Source of the DNA: Anodontia alba
Taxonomy: Eukaryota > Mollusca > Bivalvia > Lucinida > Lucinidae
DNA: 64,000 bases
Reading direction: 5' to 3'
Assembly (NCBI GenBank): GCA_964016985.1
Contig: OZ024828.1
Coordinates: 73,281,264 to 73,345,263, forward strand
The notes under the pieces are model-generated. The model did no database searches. It was not told where the DNA came from and saw nothing but the letters and a program-made list of their open reading frames with translations. The first letter of the stretch is position 1; each line of letters starts with the position of its first letter. Shown piece after piece: positions 39,497 to 51,640 of the stretch. The position numbers were made by a program, and so were the translations under genes.

Positions 39497-42400
39497 TGGC
39501 ACCTTTTTTTTTTTTTTTTTTTTTTTTTTAAAGCTTGACTCGATGGAGCATGAAGTCTGCTCCAGTGCATTGGTGTTAGAATGCCAACTATTGTTGGCAT
39601 TTTGGCATTTGTGAGCTGGATAAATGATTGGCTTGGGCGATTTGAGCATAAAAAATTCCATTGATTCTGACAGTTTTTAATATTTATGAAAAGATAAAGT
39701 TCTTTGCTCATTTTAGTTGCGATCGGAAGGATTTTTTACAGCCATGGGGTCAGATGTCTAGTGGCGTGAATAGCCATGAGTTTTTAGGGTCAATGTGACA
39801 GTTCAAGGTGAGCCTGTAATAAAAATGTGCGAAATGAAATACACCATGCTCAAAGAAAAAGGCAAAATTCTTACAAAACGAAAAAGTAAAATGGGTGCAA
39901 TGTACAAATAAAAGCGGATAAGTACAAAATTTATCCAAGATTTAATGGGTTATATCTAAGAATATGTTTAATCATCAGAAAAGTTTTTTTTAAGTATAAA
40001 TCCAAGAGATTCAATATCCCTATTTCTTTATGTTTGTATTTTGTTTGTTTTCTTATTGTGATCATATATATTTTACTTTGTTCCAATGTGCTGGCCTGGC
40101 GGGATTTTATTGGAAAAATGATGAATTAAGTGTTTCTGTGTATAAACATGGCTGAATTAAAAATATTGACCTACAATGTTCAGGGTTTAGGGGATATCAG
40201 TAAAAGAACAGATGTTTTTGATTTCTTAAAAAACACAAATTTTGACATTTACTGTCTACAGGAAACACATTTTACTGATAGAGAGGAAAAATTAATACTG
40301 AATTTATGGAATGGCGAATGTCTTTTCAACAACTACAGCTCAAATGCTAGGGGAGTTGCAATTTTGTTTGGTAAAAATATGGAATATAAAGTTCACAAAA
40401 AGATAACAGATAATGAAGGAAACTTTCTTGTTGTAGATATAACAGCACAAAGCAAAAGATTCACTTTAATTAACATTTATGGCCCAAATACCGATAGTCC
40501 TAGCTTTTACCAGAAAATATTTCAACATATTGAAGAGATAGATAATAGTGAATATATTATATGTGGTGATTTCAACTTAGTACTTGACCCATATATGGAT
40601 TGCTCGAATTACAAAAACATAAATAATCCTAAAGCCAGAGACACCCTTTTAGAATATATGGAAATTAATGACATTATTGATACATTTCGTGAACTCCATC
40701 CACAACTTAAACGTTATACTTGGAGGAAAAGAAGTCCACTAAAACAGGCAAGATTAGATTTTTTTTTAACCTCTGAGGGTACGTATCAGTACGTTAAACA
40801 TAATAAAGTAGGAACAAGTTATAGATCAGATCATTCACTGGTAACATTGGAATTAAGTTTTAATGACATAAATCATGGGAAATCCTACTGGAAGCATAAC
40901 AATTCTTTGCTTACTGATCTCGAATATTTAAAAAATATGAACACAAAAATTACAGAAGTTAAGAAACAGTATGCCTTACCAGTATACAATATTGATGAAA
41001 TAGAAAGAACTCCGGACATGGATTTACAGTTTAACATAAATGATCAATTGTTTTTAGATGTGCTATTGATGGAATTAAGAGGACAGTCAATCTCCTATGC
41101 CAGTTATAAAAATAAACAAAAAAATAACTTAGAAAAAGAACTTATAAATAAAATCACACTACTAGAAAATAACTTAAATGAAAATAAGATATTAGAACTT
41201 GATATATTAAAAACAGATCTCTACGAGCTAAGACAAGAAAAATTAAAAGGTAATTTGATAAGATCACGGGCTGAATATATAGACAAAGGTGAAAGACCAA
41301 CCAAATACTTTTGTGGTCTAGAAAAACATAATTATGTTATAAAAACAATGCAGCAATTACAGAAAGATGACGGAACAGTTTTAATAGACCAGGAAATCAT
41401 TTTAAAAGAAACAGAATTATTTTATAAGAATTTGTACTCCAGCAGGGAGACAGAGTTAGAAAATATAAACTTAAACAAATATGTAGGGCATAGTATGAAA
41501 AAAATTACTGATGAGCAAGCAGAAAAACTAGAAGGTCTTTTAACACTACATGAAATTTCAAATACACTGAAAAACATGAAAAATGGTAAAAGTCCAGGTT
41601 TAAGTGGATTTTCAGCTGAATTTTTTAAAGATTTTTGGAAACAGCTAGGGACATTTATACTGAGATCTTTAAACTATGGCTATAAAATAGGGGAATTGTC
41701 AATAACACAAAAGCAAGGCATTATTACCTGCATTCCAAAAGACAATAAACCAAAAATATTTTTGAAAAACTGGCGACTATTAACACTTTTGGACACAGTG
41801 TATAAACTTGCATCTGGGGCCATTGCCAATCGAATTAAAACAGTTTTAGACTTAATAATAAACAACGATCAAACTGGCTTTATAAAAGGTAGATCTATTG
41901 TAGAAAACATACGAGTGATATATGATACAATGAAATTCACTGAGGATCACCATATTCCAGGATTATTATTACTTATAGATTTTGAAAAGGCTTTTGACTC
42001 TTTATCATGGGATTTCCTATATAAAGCACTGGAACATCTAAATTTTGGCGAATCAATCAGGAAATGGGTTAAAGTTTTTTATAATAATATTACATCTGCA
42101 GTAATTCTGTCAGGACATTTATCTTCTTTTTTCAACATAGAGCGCGGCTGTCGTCAAGGGGACCCACTCTCCCCTTACCTGTTTGTAATTTGTGCAGAGT
42201 TCCTTGCAACAAAGATAAGGAAAAATGAAAACATAAAAGGCATAAATATCAATAATGTAGAACTTAAGATTTCACAGTATGCAGATGACACATCAGCTAT
42301 CTTAGATGGTACAGAAACATCGCTTAACCAAACACTGGAGGAACTTTTAAAGTTTTCAAAAATATCAGGTTTAAATATCAACTTAGATAAGACACAGTTA

Positions 42401-44549
42401 GTTTGGATTGGTTCAGAAAAATTTAGTACATGATCAATAAAAACAAAGTGGAAACTATTATGGGGTAATAATAAATTCAAATTATTAGGAATTCACTTTA
42501 ATACAGATTTAGGAAAAATGATGAAAGAAAACTATATTCCAAAAATAACACAAATGGAAAAAGTACTGAAACAATGGAACAGACGGAGCTTATCACCTAT
42601 AGGAAAAATTACAGTTATTAAAACACTAATTATACCACTATTTAATCTTCTGTTTATATCTTTACCAAATCCAGATGCCATTACAAGTGAAAAAATCAAT
42701 AACACTCTTTCTGACTTCTTATGGAATAACAATCCAAAAATTAAAAAATCTGTTATTGTAAAACAGTATGCAGAAGGAGGACTCAAAATGACTAATCTTA
42801 ATGCTTTTGTAAAAGCATTAAAATCTACATGGATAAGAAGACTTCTTTTAAGCGAAAATAAATGGCAAGAGTCAATAAAATTACATATTAATTTGGAGAA
42901 GTTGACAACATGTAACACAGAATACATTACAGATATTTACAATACAATTAAAAATCAGTTTTGGAAAGATGTATTAAAAGCGGTTATTGATATAAACTAT
43001 AAAATGGAAAAAGATGAAGAACACATTTTGAAAAGTCCAATATTTTATAATAAAAATATTTCAATAGGCAAAAAGCATGTTTTTCATAAAACTCTACACA
43101 ATAAAGGTATCAGATTTGTCAATGACTTAGTAAATGAAAATGGAAAGTTCTACAGTTATCAGGAAATCAGGATACATACGGGAAGTCATTTGAACTTTTT
43201 GGAATATCAAGGAATAATAGATTCAGTAAAATCTTATTTAATAAGGTTAAATATGAGAATAACAAGAAAATTAGAAAACCCATTCATACCAAGTCATATC
43301 CAAATCTTCCTCCAGCAAAAATCAGGGGCGCAAGCAATGTATAATATGCTGAATAAAAATTCAGAACAACCAACAGGCAAGAAAACATGGAATGAGAAGT
43401 ATAAGTTTACAGATCAAGAATGGGAGAAAATATACAATTACCCATTTAGTATAATAAAATATCCTGCTATACAATGGTTTCAGACAAGCATTAATCATAA
43501 TATTTTGGTGACAAATACTCTTTTAGTTAAAATGAAGCTTAAAAATGATTCACAATGTTATTACTGCCATTCTCACGATGAAACAATACATCATCTTTTC
43601 TGGACCTGTGAAAAGATCCAGTTATTTCTTAATAAATTGTCACAGTGGCTGAAAAATAAAGGCATACAATGCAACATAGAGGAAGAATTGTTTATGTTTG
43701 GTCTAGACAGAAACAACCACATTCCAAAGCCACTTAATATAATTTTTCTCTATTCCAAATACTTTATATACATTACTCGCTGTAACAAGCGACAACTGCT
43801 CCTTGAAGTATTTAAGAAGAAATTACTTTTATTGTATAAAACACTTATGGAAATTTCTCTGTCAAAAAATGAGTTAACTGAATTCCAAAAAGACTGGTAT
43901 CCATATCAAATGCTACTGAATGATATAGGTAAAATAGAAACTTAAATATTTGCCAACCCAACAGTCTATACAGTCAAAGCCTGACCCATCTGTGATTGTT
44001 GTTCAGAATACTGAAATCATTTGCAATAATTAAAAGCCTGATGGCATACATATTCAAAAACCAGGAATGCTTGGACTCTACACACTAAACCCCTTTACCC
44101 CAGTGTTTAACAGTTAAATATACAGATAACTTAATTACTGGTTCTGTAAAATGTATGCCAGGACAGTCCTTTGGAACACAGTTAAGTATATTCACCCAAA
44201 AAAGTCTTGTTCCCTATTTGTCTGTAGTATTACGGATAAATGTGTATATATATGCCACTATCACAGCTAATTTCTGTGTGAGAGGTAATTGTGAGAGAAA
44301 GGAGCACCCTTATATTTTACACATAAATTTATTATATATGTATAACATGTACGACAGGATCCAGACTGTCAGGGAGAATGCTGCTGAAGGGTGCTCATTA
44401 TGTTAAGACATTATGTTAAGACAGAGTGGTTGTCTGGAAAATACCTTTGGAAATGCCTGGTTTCCAGAGGTAATATGTAACAGGCATAATACAGAATAAA
44501 TTGAACAAGATTAAAAAAAAAAAAAACATAAAAAAAAAAAAAAAAAAAA
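39497..44549 (+). mobile_element. LINE (L1/Tx1-like), nearly full length, inside the DIRS element
   Basis: The 13- to 15-bp target duplication (A)GTAATAAAATTTG stands at 39483-39496 and 44550-44562. The element ends in an interrupted poly-A (44512-44549) after a 0.57-kb 3' UTR. It carries the ORF2-type gene described below. No ORF1 is found in the 0.6 kb before it, so the copy is 5'-truncated or of a type lacking ORF1. A run of 26 T at 39504-39529, close to the 5' end, is odd and looks like a reversed poly-A. Confidence 0.85.
40148..43945 (+). pseudogene. LINE ORF2: endonuclease, reverse transcriptase, zinc-finger end (one stop)
   Basis: The probable start is MAELKILTYNVQGL, with another in-frame ATG six codons upstream. 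An AP-type endonuclease comes first (LQETH, then CGDFN, then YRSDHSLV, with catalytic Glu, Asp and His). The reverse transcriptase follows, with NGKSPGLSGFSAEFFK, DQTGFIKGRSI, LLIDFEKAFDSLSW, GCRQGDPLSPYLF and QYADDT. A C-terminal zinc finger, CYYCHSHDETIHHLFWTC, closes the protein. One TGA (42431-42433) interrupts an otherwise continuous frame of about 1,265 codons. Downstream of it the same frame carries on to 43945. A CGA-to-TGA transition is the simplest cause. The KAFDSLSWDFL type of RT points to the L1/Tx1 group. Confidence 0.88.
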
Positions 44550-44617
44550 GTAATAAAATTTGATAAACCCCCCCCCTCCCCTCCACACACACACACACAC
44601 CACTTTTTGGACCACAA

Positions 44618-44934
44618 CTATTGGGCCCAATGTATGAAGATTTGCTGATTTGCTGATTGCTGAGACATATCTCTTAGATAGAACTTAGCGAAGGTAGAAG
44701 ATTGATTCCAGACTGCTGCTTTGAGAATTTCATTGAGCTGAACCTTATCAAAGAAGGCCCAAGAGGAAGATAGTGCCCTAACTTCACGGGCTTTAATCTT
44801 TAAGAAAGAGATGTCTCTATGAGTGAGTTTCCTATAGGCAAGTTTAATAGTATAAGATATCCATCTCAAGACAGAAGCCTTAGAAATATCTTGTTTGCCT
44901 TTAATTGGTAGAAATAGTCTTGTTCTATTTTGGC
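44618..44934 (-). pseudogene. DIRS tyrosine recombinase, C-terminal part
   Basis: The minus-strand translation contains KAREVRALSSSWAFF, which corresponds to the HxxR block of DIRS tyrosine recombinases, and FAKFYLRDM with the presumed nucleophilic Tyr. In the first motif the usual His is Arg (codon at 44786-44788), a likely inactivating change. It continues the domain started at 44947-45642 but is separated by a stop. Confidence 0.75.
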
Positions 44935-44946
44935 GAGCCAGTCATT

Positions 44947-45642
44947 TTAAGATAAAATTTTAAGGCATGAAAGTCTATTCTTGTGTTCTCTTTTACATGT
45001 ATGAGCTAGATTAGGGATAACTATAGGATCTGGACAGACAGATGGAAGCTGATTCTTTGCTAAGAACCAGGTTTGTACTATCAGTGATACTGATCCATCA
45101 GACTGATTGAATCTTAAATGATATGCATCCATTGCCAAGGCATGAATTTCGCTACATCTTTTGGCAGTAGCAAGAGCTGAAAGAAAAGCTGTCTTTATCG
45201 CGACATGAAGTTTAGAAGCCTTAAGTAAAGGTTCATATGGGGCTTCCTGGAGGCAGACTAAGAACCAAGATAAATCCCATTTAGAAATAGGAGACCTTTG
45301 TACAGGTTGTTGTAATTCAAAAGATCTTAATTCTGAGAAGACAGGATTAGATCCTATCCTATTACCAGTCTTAAATTTAAGAGTATTAGAGATCACAGAT
45401 CTATAGCCCTTAATCGTACTTATTTGGTATTTTTTCTCAGAGAAAAGGTAAATGAGGAAGTCGGCTATTACAGTAAGATGGGCCGAGACTGGATTAACCT
45501 TCTTTCTATGACACCAATTGGAATATACAATCCATTTTGCATCATAGACCTTCTGAGTTGATGTTTCTCTTGATTTTGAGACAAAATCTGGAATGTTTTG
45601 CGAAAATTTTTTATCAGTGATTGGTTGTTTGATAACTCCCAA
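44947..45642 (-). pseudogene. DIRS tyrosine recombinase, N-terminal and first catalytic part
   Basis: A core-binding-like helical region (STQKVYDAKWIVYSNWC, then TIKGYRSVISNTL) is followed by the catalytic Arg block ATAKRCSEIHAL. This matches tyrosine recombinases of DIRS/Ngaro-type elements, which splice circular cDNA into DNA without target duplication. A stop at the end of this piece cuts off the C-terminal catalytic residues. Confidence 0.82.
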
Positions 45643-45681
45643 GCATGAAGATCTAGTAACGGGAGGTTTGGATGTTGAAAC

Positions 45682-46549
45682 TCACATTTTGCTTGTGTCA
45701 GTAGTTTTGGAAAGAGCAGAAGACAAACTGGAGCTGAAACTAGTAGTTGTCATACCTCTGAGAACCACGGTCGTTGGGGCCAAAGACAGGCTGTAAGAAC
45801 TATTCTGCACTGAGACTGATGTATCTTGGCCTGGACAGAAGGAATCAATATTGTTGGAGGAAATGCATAAGCATAAAGAGGGTTCGGCATCTATTGCTAA
45901 GGCTTGATTGTCCAGAACTGGAGAAACATACAATGGAAGTTTGTGATTGAAACGAGTCGCAAACAGATCCACATTGGGGTAATTGAACATTTGGAAAATT
46001 GAGTTCCCAATCGATTGATCTAATGCCCATTCTGTTTTGAGAGGTTTGTCCATTCTCGATAGGGGGTCTGCCAAAACACTGAATTTGCCTGGGATATGAC
46101 GAACCCTGACAACTATATGTTGTTCCAGGCACCAATGAAGGACCTTCCAGACCTCTACACAGAGGTTGGGAGAGTGTGTTCCTCCTTGCTTGTTGATACA
46201 AGAGACCACTGTTGTGTTGTCGGAAGAAATCATGACACAAGAATGGTGAATATATTTTAAGGCTTTCTTCAGTGCGAAACAAATCGCCATTATTTCCAGT
46301 ATATTGATATGGAGTTGGGATTGGTCTTCCGACCAGCGACCATGAAAGGATAGACTTGTCAGTTCTAGATGAGCTCCCCATCCGTAATGACTGGCATCCA
46401 TATAGAGGAAAACATTGGGATCTGGAGGATGAATGGGCATCCCTTGAACAAAATGATTTGTGTTCATCCACCATTTCAAATTGAATTTGATCATACTGTT
46501 GGCCACACTCGGCCACAGCATTGGCATCATGAATGATGGTGGAATGAAC
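45682..46549 (-). pseudogene. DIRS RNase H
   Basis: FLYMDASHYGWGAHL (first Asp), NILEIMAICFALKKAL (Glu), SSDNTTVVSCINKQGG (second Asp) and HIPGKFSVLADPLSR are the standard RNase H motifs of DIRS pol. The YPNVDLFATRFNHKLPLYVSP block that follows is a DIRS hallmark between RNase H and the recombinase. A frameshift near 45870 ends the sensible translation. The upstream junction with RT was split by the RTE insertion. Confidence 0.85.
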
Positions 46550-46553
46550 ATGT

Positions 46554-48654
46554 GGAAAAGGCCATTGCTGCCAAGCGGAAAGCTTTGAAGGCCTGGAAGG
46601 CTGGTAAAGGCACTAGGGCATCATATGATGCAGCCAAACGAAATGCCAGACATGCAGTGCACCATGCTCGTCAAGAAGCCAACAAGAAGGTCTATGAGAA
46701 TATTGACCCCAAGTCTTCAAAAGTCTACCGCCTTGCTAATCAGTTTAGAAGAGAGAACACTGATGTTGTTGGTGACAAACCTGTGAAGAATGATGCAAGA
46801 GAGATGTCAATGAGCAAAGACTCAAAGCAGAAGGCTTAGCTAGAGCACTACCAAAGGCTTCTCAACACTGAGTTTGACTGGGACCCAGACCACCTGTCTT
46901 ATCAACCACCAGTGGAAGGCCCGCCTATCCCAATCACCATTGATATGGTTAAGAAGGCTATCTCACAGATGAAGGCAGGCAAAGCACCGGGCCAATCAGG
47001 CATAGTGGTGAAGATGATACGAGCAACCGGTGACATGGGCGCCTCCATGATCCGTGACCTCGCAGCTGCAATCATTCGTGATGGTAAGGTACCCTCTGAC
47101 TGGGAGCAAAGTTTCATTGTCTGCCTCTACAAGGGAAAGGGGGATGCATTGGAAAGGGGCAACTACCGCGGTCTCAAGCTGACAGAGCAGGTTATGAAAA
47201 TCCTGGAGAGGATGTGGACGGACTCATCAGACAGTTGGTGTCAATTGACGATTCCCAGTTTGGCTTCATCCCAGGCAGAGGCACTACAGACGCAATCTTT
47301 GTTGTCAGGCAGCTGCAAGAGAAGTATCTAGCTGCCAAAAAGAAACTCTATATGGCTTTTGTAGACCTGGAGAAGGCGTTTGATCGAGTACCTCGGAAGG
47401 TCATCTGGTGGGCGCTGAGAAAACTTGGTGTGGAGGAGTGGATCGTGCGACTGGTGCACGAGATGTAAGCAAATGCACGGAGCCTTGTCCGTGTTGGTGA
47501 GGGGTACAGTGAAGAGTTTGAAGTGAAGGTTGGTGTTCACCAAGGATCAGTACTCAGCACACTGCTCTCCATCATTGTGCTTGAAGCCTTATCACGAGAG
47601 TTCCACTCTGGGGTCCCCTGGGAAGACCTCTCTGCTGATGACCTTGTTATCATCGCTGAACCGCTTAAGGAATGTGTCAGGAGGCTCTTGACATGGAAAG
47701 AAGCAATGGAGAAGAAAAGACTGAGAGTAAATGCAGGAAAGACAAAGATTATGATCTGCTGTACGGGACTGGACTTTCGGCAGAGTTCAGGCGAGTTTCC
47801 ATGCGCCGTCTGTCGCACTGGAGTGGGCAGCAACAGCATCTTCTGCAATGGCTGCAAGCACTGGGTGCACAAGAAATGCAGTGGGCTCAAGCGCTTGAAA
47901 AAAGACCCTGACTACAGATGTACACGGTGCCAAGGAACTGCACGCCCCTTGGATGGCAGACCACAGAAGGATGTCCAGGTCGGACCTGACAAGCTTGAGG
48001 TGGTAGCTTCCTTTTGCTACTTAGGAGACATGCTCTCAGCAGCAGGTGGCTGTGAACTTTCAACCACAACACGTGTGAAAACCGCCTGGAAAAAGTTCAA
48101 GGGTCTGCTACCAGTTCTCACTTTCAAAACATGTGGCAGTGTGTACAGCTCTTGTGTGCGGAGCGCAATGCTCCATCCCAGCGAGACTTGGCCATTGACA
48201 AAGCCAAACCTCCAGAGTCTGCAGCGAAACGACAGGACAATGATCAGACAGATCTGCAATGTCAGACCGCAAGACATTGCTACCACCAGGTCCAATGAGC
48301 TACTTGTACGGCTTGGCATTGAGGATCTGGACCTCATTCTGAAGGAGAGAAGACTCCGATGGTATGGACATGTGGAATGCTCCAATGGTGCAGTCAAGAC
48401 AGCCTTTGACATACAGGTTGATGGAAAGCATGGGCCTGGGAGGCTCAAGATGACATGAAAACAGCTGACAGAGAGGGATTGCAGAGAGTGGAAGCTCTCG
48501 GCCATCAATCCTCATGATAAGCATACCTGGAGATCTGGTGTGAGATCTGCCATGCGTGCAGCAAGCTATCTATCTGGAAGGGGGCCCACTGGTGTGGATG
48601 TTGCCCCTGTACCTGCACATTAATCAAAAATCCGATTATGATATGATATGATAT
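46554..48654 (+). mobile_element. RTE-like LINE, 5'-truncated, inserted between DIRS RT and RNase H
   Basis: A short target duplication, ATGT, lies at both edges (46550-46553 and 48655-48658). The 3' end is the tandem (GATAT)-type tail common in RTE elements (ATTATGATATGATATGATAT) rather than poly-A. The coding region is broken by frameshifts. Fragments read as the pre-RT linker, RT (KAGKAPGQSGI, GNYRGLKL, FGFIPGRGTTDAIF, FVDLEKAFDRVPR), a PHD-like zinc finger, and a C-terminal region ending RRLRWYGHVE. A second copy of the 3' third is at 60388-61664. Confidence 0.82.
47200..48458 (+). pseudogene. RTE-like RT with an internal C4HC3 zinc finger
   Basis: Three overlapping frames carry the RT. 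DSQFGFIPGRGTTDAIFVV and FVDLEKAFDRVPRKVIWWAL precede a stop at 47466-47468. GVHQGSVLS follows, and the expected YADDL block is shortened to SADDLVII, indicating a small deletion. After the RT thumb comes CAVCRTGVGSNSIFCNGC, then HKKC and CTRC, a PHD-type C4HC3 finger. The C-terminal domain has VVASFCYLGDMLSAAGGC, ETWPLTKPNLQ and LILKERRLRWYGHVE. The finger is present in both copies, so it belongs to the element. Confidence 0.8.
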
Positions 48655-48859
48655 ATGTTGATCGAACCCTGATGATCTAGAGGAAGAATGTGAGGTTTCC
48701 AGACCGATAATAGACACATTTGCAGAGGTCGAAATGTAGTCTACCTAGTAGAATTAAGTCTGCTGCTGCACTGAGTTTGCCCAAAAGAGAAAGGAAAGTT
48801 CATACCGAAACTTGAGACTGAGAAGGAAATGTTTTGATAGTCAGAATAAGAGAGTCTAC

Positions 48860-49437
48860 TCAGTCTGCTGGTACCCTGACTATATTCTGTTGAGTCAGAA
48901 ATTCTATGCCTATAAAAGTGAATTTCTGTGCCGGTATCAAACTGACTTCTTTGGATGTGGTATGAAACTTAGATTTCGTACTGTTTGAAGGCAGTCTGTT
49001 GTGTGAGCGATTAGTCGGTTGCGAATCATATCTCTTATCAGCCAATCGTCTAGGTACGGAAACAGAGATATGGCACGTTGACGCAAGTGCGCTGCTATTA
49101 CGTCCATTAATTTTGTGAAAATCCACGGACTTAGTGACATTCCAAAGGGTAAGGCCATGAATTGGAAGATTTGATATCCGTAGACGAAGCGAAGGTATTT
49201 TCTGGATAGTGGACGGATTGGAATGTGATGATATGCATCCGTCAGATCTATGGAGACAGCCATATTATTATCGATTGTCATACTGACTTGACTGTCACCA
49301 TCTTGAAAGGCTGTTTCTTTATATATTGATTTAGTAACAAAAGATCTATTACTGGACGTAACTTTCCCATTATTTTTTGGTACTAGAAATAGCCGGGAAT
49401 AAAAGCCGGGAGTTCCCGGATCCTGTACCCTTTCCAC
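48860..49437 (-). pseudogene. DIRS reverse transcriptase
   Basis: Motifs in order are GFYSRLFLVPKNNG, SIDLTDAYHHIPI (first catalytic Asp), LPFGMSLSPWIFTKLM and SLFPYLDDWLI (YLDD catalytic pair). The frame breaks after PHPKKS. The next frame continues with LIPAQKFTFIGIEFLTQQN, the RT thumb. Beyond it, degenerate coding sequence runs to the RTE insertion at 48655. Confidence 0.85.
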
Positions 49438-49459
49438 TGCCCGTTTTTGGAGAAGTTCT

Positions 49460-49648
49460 TGTTTGTATGTGTTGATGTTTTACTGCCCAGTCAACCCAAT
49501 GGGGTCATGTCGAGCGCGGTCAGTTTACCTAACCACACGTTTACTGGGCAGGCTTAGTCCTCTAAGCGATTAACCAGTATTGTGCACATTCTTTTGCCAG
49601 AAACTGACAACTGCCCTTCTTGAATCAGCAGAAGGGAGAGAATGACCA
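49460..49648 (-). mobile_element. SINE fragment in the DIRS RT, with target duplication
   Basis: The 10-bp duplication GAGAAGTTCT flanks it on both sides (49450-49459 and 49649-49658). The sequence is the minus-strand body of the SINE found complete at 62510-62811 (CTGCCCAGTCAACCCAATGG, GGGCAGGCTTAGTCCTCTAA). The tRNA head is missing, so the copy is 5'-truncated. A third copy of this body, without clear edges, is at 4556-4760. Confidence 0.8.
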
Positions 49649-49658
49649 GAGAAGTTCT

Positions 49659-51112
49659 ATCTCTTCTCGTAATAACAGGTAGGAAGATTGACTCAGACTT
49701 ATTGGAACTACCGAAAGAGGAGAATTTGACCTGAATGGTATCTTGAAACCATTTTGAATGATAGAAAGGACCCATTTGTTGTCTGTCAATTCTTCCCATT
49801 GTTCCACAAAGCAGGCCAACCTTCCTCCCACTGGAATATCTGGCTGTGGCAAGATGGGCAGTGGAAAGGGTTGGGTTTCAGAACTTGTGGAGGATGAGGC
49901 GAGTTTAGAGGAGGGTTCCACTCCTCTTAGTATAGTCCTTTTTTCTGGACAAATATGACTGTGTCTGACTTTTAGGCCTGTAAGGCTGTGTCTGCTTAGG
50001 CCTAGAAGCTTAATCGGCTGTTTATGTCTCTTAAAAACTGGCAGGGCCAAATATGCTGTCTTTTGTTGTTGTATATTAGTGGCAGTCAAGGAGGATGCCA
50101 AGAATTTTGCTGCTGGGCTTCAAAATTGCCCTTGGCAACTTCCTTGATCTTATTTCCAAATAAGGTTTTAGCAGTTATTGGAGCATTGCGCAATTCATAG
50201 CAGGAATTCTCCAATAGGAGTTTGGACAGATCCAGCAAAGAAGCGTCCAACTCTAATGCAGGAATGTTATCAGTCAGGAAACATAGATTCTGACAGCTAT
50301 AAAATTTAGTCTGCATTAAAGAGGAGACTAAATTTTGCAAACATATCCAATCTTTGCCACATTTCTCTGCATCAATCTTGTTTTGGAGAAATCTGGCTGT
50401 ATTCTCCACCAGTTTTGACTGTGACAAGACCAATAATGGAGTCGCATGCGACTCCATTAGAAGTTCAATGCTGGAGAGGTTTAGCAGGAGTATGTTCCTT
50501 GGTCAGCCTTGGACATAACTCTGGAGGTAAGAGCCTAAAAACTTCATTTATAGCTCTATCAAAGGACCATATTTCATGCTCCAGTTCTGAACCTGAGTCC
50601 TTTGTAGAATGCTGAGTAACTTGTTCAGGCTGAGGAATAGGAGGAACATTAGTTATTTCTGCAGGCTGCAGCGTAATCAGAGTTTTTGCAGTCTGCGGAA
50701 TCTGTCTACCTCTTGTGTCTACCGTAATCATTCGTAGAATGATTACTTGATGATGACGAAGAAGAAGAAGATATTGATCTTCTTCTCTGCCTATGAGATT
50801 GTTTGGATCTTCTAGACTTTCTATTGTGCATACGAGAGTTTGAAGATAATGATCTAGAAGAGGAGGAAATAGAAGATGATCTATGGCTCCTCCTCTTCTT
50901 AGATTTGTGTTTTCTTTGGACTGGTCTCTTCTAGAGATATGTCCAGAATGAGATGGTTGTTTGTTGTCCAATCTCCAGTTATTGTCCTGTGGTTCTATGA
51001 CAATACTGGGATCAGACATATTGCTGAAGTCTGGCTTCAGGGGTAATAATACTCTTCTTGTAGTATTAGTTGGGTTCTGAGATTCATTCAAAAATGAATG
51101 TTCAGAACCCAA
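49659..51112 (-). pseudogene. DIRS gag-like region and start of pol
   Basis: Three minus-strand frames follow one another. 51112-50465 is Arg/Ser/Gln-rich without a zinc knuckle. 50457-50086 has a helical stretch with LELDASLLDLSKLLLENSCY, like the conserved part of DIRS ORF1. 50101-49659 is basic, then leads through GGRLACFVEQWEEL, a block conserved at the start of DIRS pol, to the SINE insertion. The first two were probably one protein, separated now by a stop. It is not recognisable as a host gene. Confidence 0.6.
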
Positions 51113-51185
51113 ATTTGATTTGTTATTTGTTGTAAACTCAGTGCCAATTGCATGAGTGTTACAAAATGACGTCTGATAAATAGAC

Positions 51186-51640
51186 TAACGACTGGCAACC
51201 GGTTGTCCGGTGACCAGTTGACCAGTGAAAATAGACTTCTACCTGGAGCTTAAAATTCTAAGTCCAATGACCGGTGGCTGGAGGACCGATGACCAGCTGA
51301 CGTGTTTATTTGACTAATGACAGGTTGAACATTGACCGGTGGTCGGTTGATCAGAGATGACTTCTTGTTCTGTGAATGGTTGACTGGTGACTGGTTGACT
51401 GGTTGACTGGTGGCCAGTTGACCAGTGTCCAGTTGAATGGTGGCTGGATGACCGGTGGACTTATACTTCCTTGGGTACTAAAAGTACCCGTGAAGTTGCC
51501 ACCTGGATGGGTCCTACCCCTGGCAGCAGGGCCTTGTGGGGTGGTCGTCCCATCCAATGAGTTGTTGTCTGATGCATCAGATACAACATTTTCTTCTTTT
51601 TGATGTGTTGTTTCTTCTTCATAACCCACTTTCTACTTGA
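51186..51640 (-). repeat. Degenerate tandem TGACCGGTGG / GGTTGACTGG array in DIRS leader
   Basis: Short units of 8-12 bp (TGACTGGTTGAC, TGACCAGTTGACC, GGTGGCTGGATGACCGG) repeat about twenty times between 51190 and 51460. In minus-strand translation this gives runs of NxTxxN/QSTxHQ, so it may encode a variable N-terminal part of the gag-like protein. The same frame upstream (51629-51460) reads as low-complexity Gly/Thr/Pro sequence. Confidence 0.55.

Noticed and set aside
44411..44617. Minus-strand ORFs over CA and poly-A tracts
   Set aside because: Low-complexity translation of the LINE tail and a CA microsatellite.
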